From contig CAILUD010000190.1 of the NCBI GenBank assembly GCA_903837285.1, positions 1 to 53,959 of the forward strand: a DNA stretch of 53,959 nucleotides, written 5' to 3'. The DNA comes from an uncultured Bacteroidota bacterium (GTDB taxonomy: Bacteria > Bacteroidota > Bacteroidia > Bacteroidales > GWA2-32-17). The notes beneath the pieces were generated by a model. The model was given only the letters and a program-made list of their open reading frames with translations. It was not told the origin of the DNA and made no database searches. The position numbers were made by a program, and so were the translations under genes. How positions within the stretch are numbered: the first letter of the stretch is position 1; each line of letters opens with the position of its first letter. Of the stretch, positions 35,421 through 45,666 are shown piece after piece.

Positions 35421-36800
35421 TCAGCTTAAAATTATTTTTTTAATTGGTTCAATATATTGATCAATATCACCAGCTCCCATTGTTAATAACAACTCTGGCT
35501 TATTAGATTCAATTTTATTTAAAAGTTCATCTATTGTAGATAAATATTTATGTGTAATGTTAACTTTATCAAAAATTGTTTTACTTGTAATGCCTTCAAT
35601 TGGTTTTTCACGAGCAGGATAAATTTCTAACAAATAAAGTTCATCGAGTAAAGAAAGGGAAACACCAAATGCATCAGCAAAATCTCGAGTTCGTGAAAAT
35701 AAGTGTGGTTGAAAAACTCCTGTTATTTTTTTATCAGGATAAACTTCTTTAACCGAAGAAATAAAGGCTTTTAATTCTTCTGGGTGATGTGCATAATCAT
35801 CAATATAAATATTTCGGGAATTAAAAACTTGAATATCAAAGCGTCTTTTAACTCCATTAAAAGTTGCTAAAGCAGTTCTTATACTTTCCGCCGATAATCC
35901 TTCCCACAAACACATTGAGGCCGCTGCTACAACATTTTCGATATTGAACATTCCTGTAATTCCTGGTGTAATGTTATCAATATTTCCCCATGGAGTTTTT
36001 AAATTAAAAGTGAATTTACCCTTACTTAATGTTACATTTGTAATAGTGCAATCAGCATTTTCTTTTACAGAATAAGTTGCAATTTCTGCATTAATTTTGG
36101 GTGGTATAAAACCACTTTCCTTTTTATACAGTAGTTTACCACCAGGTTTTATACATTTGGTAAAATCGGAAAATGCTTCATTTACTTTCTCAAAACTTCC
36201 ATAAATATCAAGATGATCTGCATCAACAGCCGTTATGATGGCAGATGTTGGAGATAACTGAAGAAAAGAGCGATCGTATTCATCGGCTTCAACAACTGCT
36301 GTATTACATTTTTCTTTATGTAAAAAATTAGTCTCATAGTTTTTTGATATTCCACCTAAAAATGCATTACAACCAGTCCCAGAATGAGTATAAATATGAG
36401 CAATACAAATAGAAATAGTTGTTTTCCCATGTGTACCAGCAACAGCAATTGTTGAATAATTCTTTGTTATTTCTCCTAATATTTCAGCTCTTTTTATAAT
36501 TGTAAACCCATTATTTAAAAACCAATTTAATTCAACATGATCTTTTGGAATTGCCGGAGTACAAATAATTAAAATATTTTCTTTATTGTTAATTTCTTTA
36601 AAAACAGGTGAAATCATTAATACATCATCAACATAATGCACTTTTATTCCTGAATTTTGAAGCTCTACACATAATGGAGTTTTGGTACGATCATATCCTT
36701 CAACATTACAACCAAGCAATTTAAAATACTTTGCTATAGCGCTCATGCCTATGCCGCCAATACCAATTAAATAAACATTATGTATATTGTTTAAATTCAT
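35421..36800 (-). CDS. murC: UDP-N-acetylmuramate--L-alanine ligase MurC
   Basis: The 459-residue cytoplasmic ligase adds L-Ala to UDP-MurNAc using ATP, the first step in stem peptide assembly. It has a Rossmann-like N-terminal domain (YLIGIGGIGMSAIAKYF), the ATP loop GTHGKTTIS, the acidic and His region EADEYDRSF, and the C-terminal ligase domain (DDYAHHPEELKAF; FQPHLFSRTRDF). The start codon shares one base with the murG stop (TAATG), a sign of coupled translation. Confidence 0.97.
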   Translation of the reverse strand: MNLNNIHNVYLIGIGGIGMSAIAKYFKLLGCNVEGYDRTKTPLCVELQNSGIKVHYVDDVLMISPVFKEINNKENILIICTPAIPKDHVELNWFLNNGFTIIKRAEILGEITKNYSTIAVAGTHGKTTISICIAHIYTHSGTGCNAFLGGISKNYETNFLHKEKCNTAVVEADEYDRSFLQLSPTSAIITAVDADHLDIYGSFEKVNEAFSDFTKCIKPGGKLLYKKESGFIPPKINAEIATYSVKENADCTITNVTLSKGKFTFNLKTPWGNIDNITPGITGMFNIENVVAAASMCLWEGLSAESIRTALATFNGVKRRFDIQVFNSRNIYIDDYAHHPEELKAFISSVKEVYPDKKITGVFQPHLFSRTRDFADAFGVSLSLLDELYLLEIYPAREKPIEGITSKTIFDKVNITHKYLSTIDELLNKIESNKPELLLTMGAGDIDQYIEPIKKIILS

Positions 36801-37924
36801 TAAGGATGCGATTCTATTATTGAAATTATTTCATTTGCAATTTTTTCAGCGGAATTTGTTACAGCCATTTTTCCACAATTATCGCGATAAACATTAATCA
36901 GGAATTCATCTTTAAGAAGCTTTATTGCTTCATCAACGAGTTTCTCTGGAGCTTCGGCATCTGTTATCATCATTGCAGCATCATTTTTAAATAATGCCAT
37001 TGCATTTTTAGTTTGATGATCTTCTGCAACATTTGGCGATGGAACTAAAATTGATGGTTTCTTAACAATACATAATTCCGAAATAGTACTTGCCCCTGCC
37101 CTTGAGATAACAACATCTGCAATAGAATATGCTAAATCCATTCTAGAAATAAAATCTATTACTTTAATTCCATCATTATTATATTTTGCAGCAGACTCTT
37201 TTGCATTATAAAAATACTCTTTACCAGTTTGCCATATCAATTGAAGTTTTTGGTCTGCGATCTTAGATAATCCTGCTTCTATACTATTATTAATAGTTCT
37301 GGCACCTAAACTGCCTCCAATAACTAATATTGTTTTCTTATTACCTTGTAATCCAAAATGCAAAAGTGCTTCTTCATGTTTTTTTCCAGTTACATCTATA
37401 AGGTCTTGCCTTACAGGATTACCTGTAAAAACAATTTTTTCTTTAGGAAAAAATCTTTCCATATTTTCATAAGCAACACAAATCTTATTCACTTTGTTAC
37501 CCAATATTTTATTTGTAACACCAGCATATGAATTTTGTTCTTGTATAAGAGTTGGAATATTCATTCTTGTTGCTGCTCTAAGAATTGGACCTGAAGCAAA
37601 ACCGCCCACACCAACAACTATATCCGGATTAAAAGATTTAATTATTTTTCTTGCTTTTACAATGCTAACAAGTAACTTATAGAAAAAAGAAATATTCTGA
37701 AATGTTAGTTTTCTTTGAAAACCCCTTACAGGTAAACCAATAATTTTATATCCTGCAGCAGGAACTTTTTCCATTTCCATTTTGCCTTCGGCTCCAACAA
37801 ATAGAATTTCTGTATTACTATCCTTTTGCTTTAATGCATTAGCAATGGATATTGCCGGAAATATATGACCTCCGGTTCCTCCACCACTAATTATTACCCT
37901 AAGATTTTGCTTCTGATTGCTCAT
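36800..37924 (-). CDS. murG: UDP-GlcNAc:lipid I N-acetylglucosaminyltransferase MurG
   Basis: The 374-residue peripheral inner-membrane GT-B enzyme converts lipid I to lipid II. The N-terminal GGGTGGHIFPAISIA motif (residues 14-28) binds the lipid/diphosphate. The C-terminal UDP-GlcNAc site is visible in GGSLGARTINNS, SRAGASTISEL and the VAEDHQTKNA segment. It overlaps ftsW by 26 bases and murC by one, so the three genes are tightly coupled. Confidence 0.97.
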   Translation of the reverse strand: MSNQKQNLRVIISGGGTGGHIFPAISIANALKQKDSNTEILFVGAEGKMEMEKVPAAGYKIIGLPVRGFQRKLTFQNISFFYKLLVSIVKARKIIKSFNPDIVVGVGGFASGPILRAATRMNIPTLIQEQNSYAGVTNKILGNKVNKICVAYENMERFFPKEKIVFTGNPVRQDLIDVTGKKHEEALLHFGLQGNKKTILVIGGSLGARTINNSIEAGLSKIADQKLQLIWQTGKEYFYNAKESAAKYNNDGIKVIDFISRMDLAYSIADVVISRAGASTISELCIVKKPSILVPSPNVAEDHQTKNAMALFKNDAAMMITDAEAPEKLVDEAIKLLKDEFLINVYRDNCGKMAVTNSAEKIANEIISIIESHP

Positions 37925-39062
37925 GTTCGGGAGTTTTAGTTACACTTTGACTAACGCTTAAAATAATTCCAAAAGCTGCACTGGTAAAGATTATTGACGT
38001 ACCACCCATACTTACCAAAGGCATTGTTTGACCAGTTACAGGGAAAAGATTTACAGCAACAGCCATATTTATAAATGCTTGAAAAATTAAACTTAAAGCC
38101 AGCCCCATAGATAAAAATGCAGCAAATGCACTTGATGATTTCCTGACTATGACCCCGGCTCGAAAAAATAACAATATATACAAAAATATAATTCCAAAAG
38201 GAATAAATATTCCATATTCTTCTATTATTATTGCAAAAATAAAATCGGAATATGGATGAGGCAAAAAATTACGCTGTGTGCTGTTACCAGGCCCTTTGCC
38301 AAAAAACCCACCAGTTGCAATAGCTATTTTTGATTGCTCAACCTGAAAATTATCTTCACTATTACCACTAACAAAATTCTCAATTCTTTTTTTCCAGGTT
38401 CCTATTCTACCTTGTTTTTCTTCTGGTAAATTAACCATAACCAAAATAAAAACTGCTAGTCCGGCAATTCCAATTCCTATTACAGATAATATATATTTTA
38501 TTTGAACCCTACCTAAAAACAATAAAATTAATGAAGTTCCAAAAAGCATGACTGCTGTTGAAAAATTCGCAGGTAATATAAGTCCACAAACAATTAAAAT
38601 CCATACCATTATTGACCAAAAACCTGTCTTAAAATCTTTAATGTTACCTTGATTTTGTGCAAGAAAACGAGCGATATATAAAATTAATGCAAATTTTGCA
38701 AAGTCAGAAGTTTGAAATGAAATTCCCGTTCCTGGAAGTGTCATCCAACGCGATGCTTCGTTTAAATTAGTGCCCTTTAATAAAGTCCAGGCAAGAAGCG
38801 GTACACACAAATACAATAATAATTTCGAAATCTTTAAATAAAAATTAAAAGGTATTCTATGAGTTATAAAAATAATTACTAATCCCAGAAATAACAAAGC
38901 GCCATGTCTTGTTAAATAATAAAGAGTATTACCTTCCTGATATTTAAAAGCAAGAGTACCTGTTGAGCTGTATACTGCAAGAATTGACATAATAGAAAGT
39001 AGTGCAATCACACCCCAAATGACTGCATCACCCCTAAATAATTTTGCAACAGCTGCTTTCAT
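37899..39062 (-). CDS. ftsW: Septal peptidoglycan polymerase FtsW
   Basis: The 387-residue SEDS-family protein has about ten transmembrane helices. FtsW polymerises lipid II into glycan strands at the septum together with the transpeptidase FtsI. Typical segments are AVYSSTGTLAF in the first helix region, the large loop GKGPGNSTQRNFLPHPYSDFIFAIIIEEYG (seen in parts; GNSTQRNFLPHPYSDFIFA holds the conserved residues), and GQTMPLVSMGGTS near the end. The location between murD and murG marks it as FtsW rather than RodA. Confidence 0.95.
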   Translation of the reverse strand: MKAAVAKLFRGDAVIWGVIALLSIMSILAVYSSTGTLAFKYQEGNTLYYLTRHGALLFLGLVIIFITHRIPFNFYLKISKLLLYLCVPLLAWTLLKGTNLNEASRWMTLPGTGISFQTSDFAKFALILYIARFLAQNQGNIKDFKTGFWSIMVWILIVCGLILPANFSTAVMLFGTSLILLFLGRVQIKYILSVIGIGIAGLAVFILVMVNLPEEKQGRIGTWKKRIENFVSGNSEDNFQVEQSKIAIATGGFFGKGPGNSTQRNFLPHPYSDFIFAIIIEEYGIFIPFGIIFLYILLFFRAGVIVRKSSSAFAAFLSMGLALSLIFQAFINMAVAVNLFPVTGQTMPLVSMGGTSIIFTSAAFGIILSVSQSVTKTPEHEQSEAKS

Positions 39063-39074
39063 TAATTTATAATG

Positions 39075-40412
39075 TTATAAATCTCTAACTGCTCTTTTAA
39101 ATTGCTTACCACGATCTTCGTAACTATCAAATAAATCAAAGCTTGCGCAAGCAGGTGATAACAATACAACATCACCATCATGAGCAAGATAAAAAGACGT
39201 TTTTATTGCGTCAGCCATAGATTTTGTTTCAACCTTTGGTATATCTAACTCTTCAAATGCTTTTAAAATTTTTGAATTATCAGTACCAAGACAGACAATT
39301 GCCTTTACTTTTGATTTTACTAAATTGTTAAGTTGACTATAGTCGTTGCCTTTATCAACGCCACCAACAATCCACACTAATGGTTTTTTCATACTTTCTA
39401 GAGCATACCATGTAGAATTTACATTTGTAGCTTTTGAATCGTTAATAAATTCGACACCTCGCACTTTCAGAACTTTTTCTAAACGGTGTTCAACAGCTTG
39501 AAAATCCATTAGACATTCGCGAATTACATCTTTGCGAATTCTTAATAATTGCGCAGCAATACCAGCCGCTAACGAATTGTACTGATTGTGTTTTCCTTGT
39601 AAAGCTAATTCTTGTATTGACATGTTAAAGGGGTTATTATTTAGGTTTATTTTTAATTCATTTTCTTTTACATACCCACCATTTATAATTTCTTTATTAA
39701 TTGAAAATGGTATTTGTTGAGATTTTAAATTTCGTTTTTCAAGTTCTTTAATGATCACCTCATCATCCAAACAATAAATTAGAATTTCGTTTTCCTTCTG
39801 GTTATTTGTTATCCTAAATTTACTATCAATATAATTTTGAAAATCATAATCATATCTATCTAAATGATCTGGTGTTATATTTAATAGTATTGCAATATCA
39901 GCTTTGAATTTATGCATCTCATCAAGTTGATAGCTGCTTAATTCCAGAACAAAATATTCAAAGTTTTTTTCAGCAACCTCAAGAGCAAAACTGGTTCCTA
40001 CATTACCTGCTACACCAACATTTAATCCTGCCTTTTTAAGTATGTGATACAGCAAAAGCGTAGTAGTTGTTTTTCCATTACTACCAGTTATACATATTGT
40101 TTTTGCATTTGTATATCGCGATGCAAATTCAATATCTGATACAATTGAAATTCTTTTTTTTCTAATTGCTTGAATTATTTCAGCTTTTTCAGGTATTCCA
40201 GGGCTTTTAATAATTTCTACTGCACTTAATATTTTATTAACTGTATGTCCTCCTTCTTCAAAAGGAAGATTATACTTATCAATTAACTCTTTATATTTAG
40301 GTTTAATAGTTCCATTGTCGCTTATAAAAACGTCGAAACCTTTCATGCGTGCTAACACCGCCGAACCAATTCCGCTTTCACCTGCTCCTAATATGGCTAT
40401 TAATTCCTTCAC
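39075..40412 (-). CDS. murD: UDP-N-acetylmuramoylalanine--D-glutamate ligase MurD
   Basis: The 445-residue cytoplasmic ligase adds D-Glu to UDP-MurNAc-L-Ala. The ATP loop GSNGKTTTTLLLY is near residues 106-118; LNITPDHLDRYD and FINDSKATNVNSTWYAL belong to the central and C-terminal domains. I take the GTG at 40410-40412 as the start: it sits on the mraY stop (TAGTG, one shared base) and gives the expected beginning [16 protein letters not shown]. The in-frame ATG at 40469 would add 19 residues that lie wholly within the end of mraY. Confidence 0.95.
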   Translation of the reverse strand: MKELIAILGAGESGIGSAVLARMKGFDVFISDNGTIKPKYKELIDKYNLPFEEGGHTVNKILSAVEIIKSPGIPEKAEIIQAIRKKRISIVSDIEFASRYTNAKTICITGSNGKTTTTLLLYHILKKAGLNVGVAGNVGTSFALEVAEKNFEYFVLELSSYQLDEMHKFKADIAILLNITPDHLDRYDYDFQNYIDSKFRITNNQKENEILIYCLDDEVIIKELEKRNLKSQQIPFSINKEIINGGYVKENELKINLNNNPFNMSIQELALQGKHNQYNSLAAGIAAQLLRIRKDVIRECLMDFQAVEHRLEKVLKVRGVEFINDSKATNVNSTWYALESMKKPLVWIVGGVDKGNDYSQLNNLVKSKVKAIVCLGTDNSKILKAFEELDIPKVETKSMADAIKTSFYLAHDGDVVLLSPACASFDLFDSYEDRGKQFKRAVRDL

Positions 40413-41668
40413 TATCTTAATTTCAATGTAACTATTGTTATAACCGCTAACATTATTGCAATAATCCAAAACCTTGTAACTATTTTTGGTTCTACATAAC
40501 CTTTCTTTTGGTAATGGTGATGAAGCGGTGCCATTTTAAATAATCTTTTGCCCTCACCAAATCTGCGTTTTGTATATTTAAAATATCCTACCTGCATCAT
40601 AACCGATAAATTTTCGACAAAGAAAATTCCACAAAGAATTGGTAACAAAATTTCTTTTCTGATTAAAATTGCAAATACAGCAATAATTCCACCAATTGCT
40701 AAACTTCCAGTATCGCCCATAAACACTTGTGCCGGATATGAGTTATACCACATAAACCCAACAGTAGCTCCAATAAAAGCGCTTGCGTACACCACCATTT
40801 CGCCAGAATATGGGATGTACATAATATTAAGGTAATCGGCGAAAATTATGTTTCCAGAAACATAAGCCAGAATACCAAGAGTAGTTCCAATAATTGCAGA
40901 AACTCCGGTAGCAAGTCCATCTAAGCCATCCGTCATATTTGCACCATTTGAAACTGCTGTAACAATAAAAATAACAGCTAATACAAAAATTACCCAAACC
41001 CATTGGTTTCTTGCAGCAGAACTTAAAAACCACAATAAATATTTATAATCAAATTCATTATTTTTAAGAAACGGGATAGTAGTTTTTGTTGATTTAATAT
41101 CATCTTTAGCCATATAAACCGCCCTACTTTCAAATGTGTTTGTTGTTTTTGTTATTTCTGTTGCTGGCTCAACAATACTTTTACTCGCTTTTTCGCGAAT
41201 AACAATATCTCCACTAAAATAAATTGTAAGACCTAATATCAAACCTAAACTTACTTGTCCTAAAATTTTAAACTTTCCTTTTAATCCTTGTTTATCGTGT
41301 TTAAAAACTTTTATATAATCATCTAGAAAACCCATTAAGCCTAACCAAACAGTAGTTACGAGCAAAATAATAATATAAATGTTATGAATTTTCGCAAAAA
41401 GTAAAGTAGGAATAATAATTGATGAAAGTATAATTATACCGCCCATTGTAGGTGTACCCTGTTTTTTAAGTTGACCTTCAAGTCCTAGGTCTCTAACAAC
41501 TTCTCCTATTTGTTTTTTTTGCAGAAAATTGATGATTTTCTTTCCAAAAAGCAATGAAATTATTAACGATGTAATTAATGCCATTGCTGACCTGAATGAA
41601 ATGTAATGGAAAACTCCCGCCCCAGGGAAGTCAATTTTATCCAAATATGAAAATAAGTAATAAAGCAT
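40412..41668 (-). CDS. mraY: Phospho-N-acetylmuramoyl-pentapeptide-transferase MraY
   Basis: The 418-residue polytopic membrane enzyme transfers phospho-MurNAc-pentapeptide to undecaprenyl phosphate to make lipid I. Catalytic and substrate residues are visible: FLDDYIK (about 113-119), [12 protein letters not shown] (about 243) and [11 protein letters not shown] (HHH, about 379). It is longer than E. coli MraY (360) because of an extra hydrophilic stretch of roughly 50 residues after [10 protein letters not shown]. Such an insertion is familiar from Bacteroidota MraY, though its role is unknown. It lies one base downstream of murE. Confidence 0.97.
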   Translation of the reverse strand: MLYYLFSYLDKIDFPGAGVFHYISFRSAMALITSLIISLLFGKKIINFLQKKQIGEVVRDLGLEGQLKKQGTPTMGGIIILSSIIIPTLLFAKIHNIYIIILLVTTVWLGLMGFLDDYIKVFKHDKQGLKGKFKILGQVSLGLILGLTIYFSGDIVIREKASKSIVEPATEITKTTNTFESRAVYMAKDDIKSTKTTIPFLKNNEFDYKYLLWFLSSAARNQWVWVIFVLAVIFIVTAVSNGANMTDGLDGLATGVSAIIGTTLGILAYVSGNIIFADYLNIMYIPYSGEMVVYASAFIGATVGFMWYNSYPAQVFMGDTGSLAIGGIIAVFAILIRKEILLPILCGIFFVENLSVMMQVGYFKYTKRRFGEGKRLFKMAPLHHHYQKKGYVEPKIVTRFWIIAIMLAVITIVTLKLR

Positions 41669-41669
41669 A

Positions 41670-43130
41670 TTATTTCTTTTCGTTAAAAATTTCTTTTACT
41701 ACTTCTCTGTCATCAAAATGTGCTTTCACACCATTTACTTCCTGATATGTTTCATGTCCCTTTCCAGCAACTAGGATTATATCTCCTTTTAATGCAAACT
41801 GACAGGCTGCACGAATTGCTTCTCTTCTGTCAACAATAGTCAAAACTTTCTTCGACAATTCTGCATCAAGTCCGGTTTTCATATCAGCTATTATATCTTC
41901 AGCTAATTCATTTCTGGGATTATCAGAAGTTAAAATTACTTTATCACTTAACTCTGCACTAATTTTGGCCATTACTGGACGTTTTGTTTTGTCGCGATTT
42001 CCTCCAGCTCCAACAACAGTTATAATTTTATTATCTTTCTTTACAAGTTGTTTTATTGTTTGTAAAACATTTACTAATGCATCTGGTGTATGCGCATAAT
42101 CAACAACTGCAGTGCATCCATCTACTGATGTGAAATATTCAAAACGACCATCAACAGCAGTTAAATCGCTTAACTCAAGCATTACTTTTTCCTTATCTGC
42201 ATCAAGTAAAATTGCTGTTGAATAAATTGCTAAAATGTTACTTGCATTAAATTTTCCAATTAATCTGGTCCACATTTCCATGCCATTTATATTTAACAAC
42301 ATGCCATCAATATGACTTTCTAATATTGATGCATTATAATCAGACATTGAATGAAGCGAATAAGTATTAATCTTTGACTTTGTATTCTGAGTCATTACCT
42401 TTCCATTCTTATCATCTGCATTTGTTAGTGAAAAAGTATTCTGTGGCAAATCGTCGAAAAATTTCTTTTTTACTGATAAATATTCTTCAAATGTTTTATG
42501 ATAATCTAAATGGTCATGTGTTAAATTGGTAAAAACACCACCGGAAAAAGTTATTCCATTTATTCTGTGCTGAGCAATTGCATGTGAACTTACTTCCATA
42601 AAACAATATCTACAACCTGCTTCAACCATTTTATGCATAAGCTTATGAATCTGAATTGCATCTGGTGTTGTATGTGTGCTATCAAAAGATTTTGAATCAA
42701 CATAATTAACAACAGTTGAAATTAACCCTGACCGTTGTCCCATTCTTCTAAATAACTTGTACAACAACGTTGCAATAGTAGTTTTACCATTTGTTCCGGT
42801 TATTCCAACAACTTTTAATTTAGCAGAAGGATGATCAAAATATGAATCTGCAATAGGACCAGCTAACAAAGTAGTATCGCTAACTTGAACATATGTAATT
42901 CCTGATTTTGTAACTTCTGGAATTGTTTCACAAATTATTGCTTTTGCGCCATCTTTTATTACTTGTTCAATAAAACTATGCCCATCAACTTGACCACCTT
43001 TTATTGCAATAAAAATTGAGTTCTTTGTTATACAACGTGAATCTATGTAAATTCTGTAAACAGGAATATCTGGGTTACCAACTATTTGGATTACCGGTAT
43101 GTTTTGCAATATTTCAGATAATTTTTTCAC
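41670..43130 (-). CDS. murE: UDP-MurNAc-L-Ala-D-Glu:meso-diaminopimelate ligase MurE
   Basis: The 486-residue cytoplasmic ligase adds the third residue of the stem peptide. It has the ATP loop [13 protein letters not shown] (about residue 111), [28 protein letters not shown] and, in the C-terminal domain, DNPRNE (about residue 403). DNPR is the signature of enzymes that use meso-diaminopimelate rather than lysine, so the peptidoglycan is probably the DAP type. Two bases or fewer separate it from its neighbours on both sides. Confidence 0.96.
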   Translation of the reverse strand: MKKLSEILQNIPVIQIVGNPDIPVYRIYIDSRCITKNSIFIAIKGGQVDGHSFIEQVIKDGAKAIICETIPEVTKSGITYVQVSDTTLLAGPIADSYFDHPSAKLKVVGITGTNGKTTIATLLYKLFRRMGQRSGLISTVVNYVDSKSFDSTHTTPDAIQIHKLMHKMVEAGCRYCFMEVSSHAIAQHRINGITFSGGVFTNLTHDHLDYHKTFEEYLSVKKKFFDDLPQNTFSLTNADDKNGKVMTQNTKSKINTYSLHSMSDYNASILESHIDGMLLNINGMEMWTRLIGKFNASNILAIYSTAILLDADKEKVMLELSDLTAVDGRFEYFTSVDGCTAVVDYAHTPDALVNVLQTIKQLVKKDNKIITVVGAGGNRDKTKRPVMAKISAELSDKVILTSDNPRNELAEDIIADMKTGLDAELSKKVLTIVDRREAIRAACQFALKGDIILVAGKGHETYQEVNGVKAHFDDREVVKEIFNEKK

Positions 43131-43131
43131 G

Positions 43132-45249
43132 TTATCCTAATTGAATAAAAATTGTTTGACCATTAGTTGATTTCGTACCAGCCGGTATAGATTGCGATTT
43201 AATAGTACCTTTTCCAATAGGCTTAACTTGCAAACCACAATTTTCTAATAAAAATAATGCATCGCGTAATCCCATTCCTATAACATTTGGCACTTGATTA
43301 GGTTTTATGCTAGTATTTTTTAGAATTATACCTTTTTCATTTCCTGTTACCATAACCCAATCAGAAGTTATAGCGGTTGTTCTGGCAGCAATTCCAAGAG
43401 TTTTGTATATGTTTTCTACATCTTGTTTATTACCGTTTTTTGCCAGAGGAAAATTACCCGCCAAGATGGAAGAGATATTTATTGGTTTATGAATATCAAT
43501 ACTTGTTGCATAAACTTTATCAGATATTTCTTTAAAAACCGGACCTGCAACTGCTCCACCATAATAAGCACCTGTTGTTTTAAAATCAGGATCATTTATT
43601 ACAACAATACAACTATATTTAGGATTATCTGCGGGGAAATATCCAACAAATGAAGCTTTATAACTTAAATCTTTATATCCGCTTTTGCCTTTTGCTACTT
43701 GCGCAGTACCTGTTTTTCCTGCAATTTTATACAATGGGCTTCTTAAACTTTTTGCAGTCCCGTTTTCAACAACGCATTCTAACATTATTTTAAGTTTCTT
43801 GAGCGTTTCGTTAGAACATATTGAAGGAACTATAATTTCTGCGGGATAATCTTTAATTATTTCTCCTCGGAATTTTAACGACTTAACAAGTTTTGGCTTT
43901 ACCATTCTTCCATTATTTGCAACAGCATTATATACTGTTAAAATCTGAAGAGGCGTTAATCTTATTTCATATCCTACAGAAATCCATGGAAGTGAAATAC
44001 CCGACCATGTTGAGTCAGAAGGATCTTTTACGTATGGAGTACCTTCACCTTTTATATCTAAACCAAGTTTTTCGTTTAATTTTAATTTATAAATTCTATC
44101 AATAAAACGATGTGGTTCTTTAGAAAAATAATTAGAAATAATTTTTGAAACACCAACATTTGAAGATACTGCAAAAACATCTTTAGCAGAAATTTTTCCA
44201 TACCCACCTTCGTGAGAATCTTTCATTTTTGATCCATAATATGTTGTTATTCCATTACCAGTATTAATAGTATCATCGAGATCAATAAACCCTTCTTCAA
44301 GTGCTGCAAGCATTGAAATAAGCTTAAAAGTAGAACCTGGTTCAGAACTTTCACCAATTGCATAATTATAATTTTCTACATATCCCTCTGATTCATCGGG
44401 TGATTTCTCAAGATTTGCAATTGCTTTTATATCGCCAGTTTCAACTTCCATTAATACAACACAACCATGATGAGCATTGTTAGCAACAAGCTGCTTTAAT
44501 AAGGCATTTTGCGCAACATCTTGCAAATTAATGTCTATAGTACTAAAAACATCGTAACCATCTTGTGGTTCAACTTCGTTTCCATTATTTACCGGCATCC
44601 AAATATTGCCAGCCAATTTCTGCATTAATTCTACACCTTGTTTTCCTCTTAAATATTGATCAAATGCACCCTCAATTCCAACTACAACTCTTTCTTTTGT
44701 AACATATCCAATAGTTCGAGAAGCCAGCATACCAAATGGCTTTGCTCTTCTACTTGTTTGTATTGTTATAAAACCTCCTTTATTTCTCCCTAATCTAAAA
44801 ATCGGGAATTCTTTCATCTTTTTAAGATCAGAGTAGTTGACTTTTCGCTTTATTAACTCATAACGACTACCTGTTTGCCACGCAAGCTTAAGCATAGATT
44901 TATATTCTGCAGCTGTTTTATCACCAAAAAGATTTGCGAGACAAATTGATAATGAATCAACATTTGCCTTAAAATATTCTTTTTTTACTCCCTCAGCTTT
45001 TGTGTCAAATCTTACTTCATAAAACGGCACTGAACTAGCTAAAACTCTTCCATCTCCAGAATAAATCTCACCACGCATTGGTTCAATTATAATATCTTTT
45101 TTTGTTAATTCATTTGCTTTTGATTTCCATTGTTTTCCCTCAATAACCTGAATAAACAAAATTCTCCCAATTATTACAACAGCAAAACCAATCATTAAAA
45201 TGTAAAGAAGTGCCATTCGCCATAATATGTCTTTGCGGAGTTCTGCCAT
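43132..45249 (-). CDS. ftsI: Septal penicillin-binding protein FtsI (PBP3) with PASTA domain
   Basis: The 705-residue class B penicillin-binding protein is the septal D,D-transpeptidase that works with FtsW. It has an N-terminal transmembrane helix (about 10-30), a dimerisation domain with the RGEIYSGDGRVLA motif, then the transpeptidase domain with SxxK in GSTFKL (about residue 303), SSN (about 358) and KTGTAQ (about 510). The last ~58 residues form one PASTA domain (VPNVIGMGLRDALFLLENCG), a feature more often linked to Gram-positive PBPs but normal in Bacteroidota. It abuts ftsL directly with no gap. Confidence 0.96.
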   Translation of the reverse strand: MAELRKDILWRMALLYILMIGFAVVIIGRILFIQVIEGKQWKSKANELTKKDIIIEPMRGEIYSGDGRVLASSVPFYEVRFDTKAEGVKKEYFKANVDSLSICLANLFGDKTAAEYKSMLKLAWQTGSRYELIKRKVNYSDLKKMKEFPIFRLGRNKGGFITIQTSRRAKPFGMLASRTIGYVTKERVVVGIEGAFDQYLRGKQGVELMQKLAGNIWMPVNNGNEVEPQDGYDVFSTIDINLQDVAQNALLKQLVANNAHHGCVVLMEVETGDIKAIANLEKSPDESEGYVENYNYAIGESSEPGSTFKLISMLAALEEGFIDLDDTINTGNGITTYYGSKMKDSHEGGYGKISAKDVFAVSSNVGVSKIISNYFSKEPHRFIDRIYKLKLNEKLGLDIKGEGTPYVKDPSDSTWSGISLPWISVGYEIRLTPLQILTVYNAVANNGRMVKPKLVKSLKFRGEIIKDYPAEIIVPSICSNETLKKLKIMLECVVENGTAKSLRSPLYKIAGKTGTAQVAKGKSGYKDLSYKASFVGYFPADNPKYSCIVVINDPDFKTTGAYYGGAVAGPVFKEISDKVYATSIDIHKPINISSILAGNFPLAKNGNKQDVENIYKTLGIAARTTAITSDWVMVTGNEKGIILKNTSIKPNQVPNVIGMGLRDALFLLENCGLQVKPIGKGTIKSQSIPAGTKSTNGQTIFIQLG

Positions 45250-45666
45250 TTATTCTTTAACTTTTACAATAATTTTTTTTGGTGGATCAATTGATTCTGT
45301 CAATCCTAGTTGTTTTTCATTTATCTTTCTTACAACTTCGCTTTGTTGACTTTCTTTCATTAATTCAGAAGTTACTGAAATTTGTTCTGCCCTTAATTCT
45401 TTTAATTCAGTTTTAAGAGATTCGGTATTTCTAACAATTTTTTCAGCTGAATATCTATTTGCAATAAATCCAATTGCAATAAATGACAAGAAAATAACAA
45501 AAGGAAATTGTTTCTTAATTATTTCTTTAGAAAGCATTGAGCCATCCATAAAAGCTCTAAAAGGATTGGAACGCGTACCTTCTGATTCCTTTTTATGAGA
45601 ATTTTCGGAATTTACTTTAACTTCTTCCGCTACTTTTTCTTCAATATTTTCTTTTTCCTCAATCAT
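45250..45666 (-). CDS. ftsL: FtsL-like cell division protein
   Basis: The 138-residue bitopic protein has a Glu/Lys-rich cytoplasmic segment of about 60 residues, one transmembrane helix (FPFVIFLSFIAIGFIANRY) and a periplasmic heptad-rich coiled coil (RNTESLKTELKELRAEQ). This is the architecture of FtsL, which pairs with FtsB and FtsQ and activates FtsWI. Sequence alone is not conclusive, but the place between rsmH and ftsI is decisive. I prefer the ATG at 45666 (MIEEKENIEE), which overlaps the last codons of rsmH by 8 bases; the ATG at 45678 adds four residues. Confidence 0.85.
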   Translation of the reverse strand: MIEEKENIEEKVAEEVKVNSENSHKKESEGTRSNPFRAFMDGSMLSKEIIKKQFPFVIFLSFIAIGFIANRYSAEKIVRNTESLKTELKELRAEQISVTSELMKESQQSEVVRKINEKQLGLTESIDPPKKIIVKVKE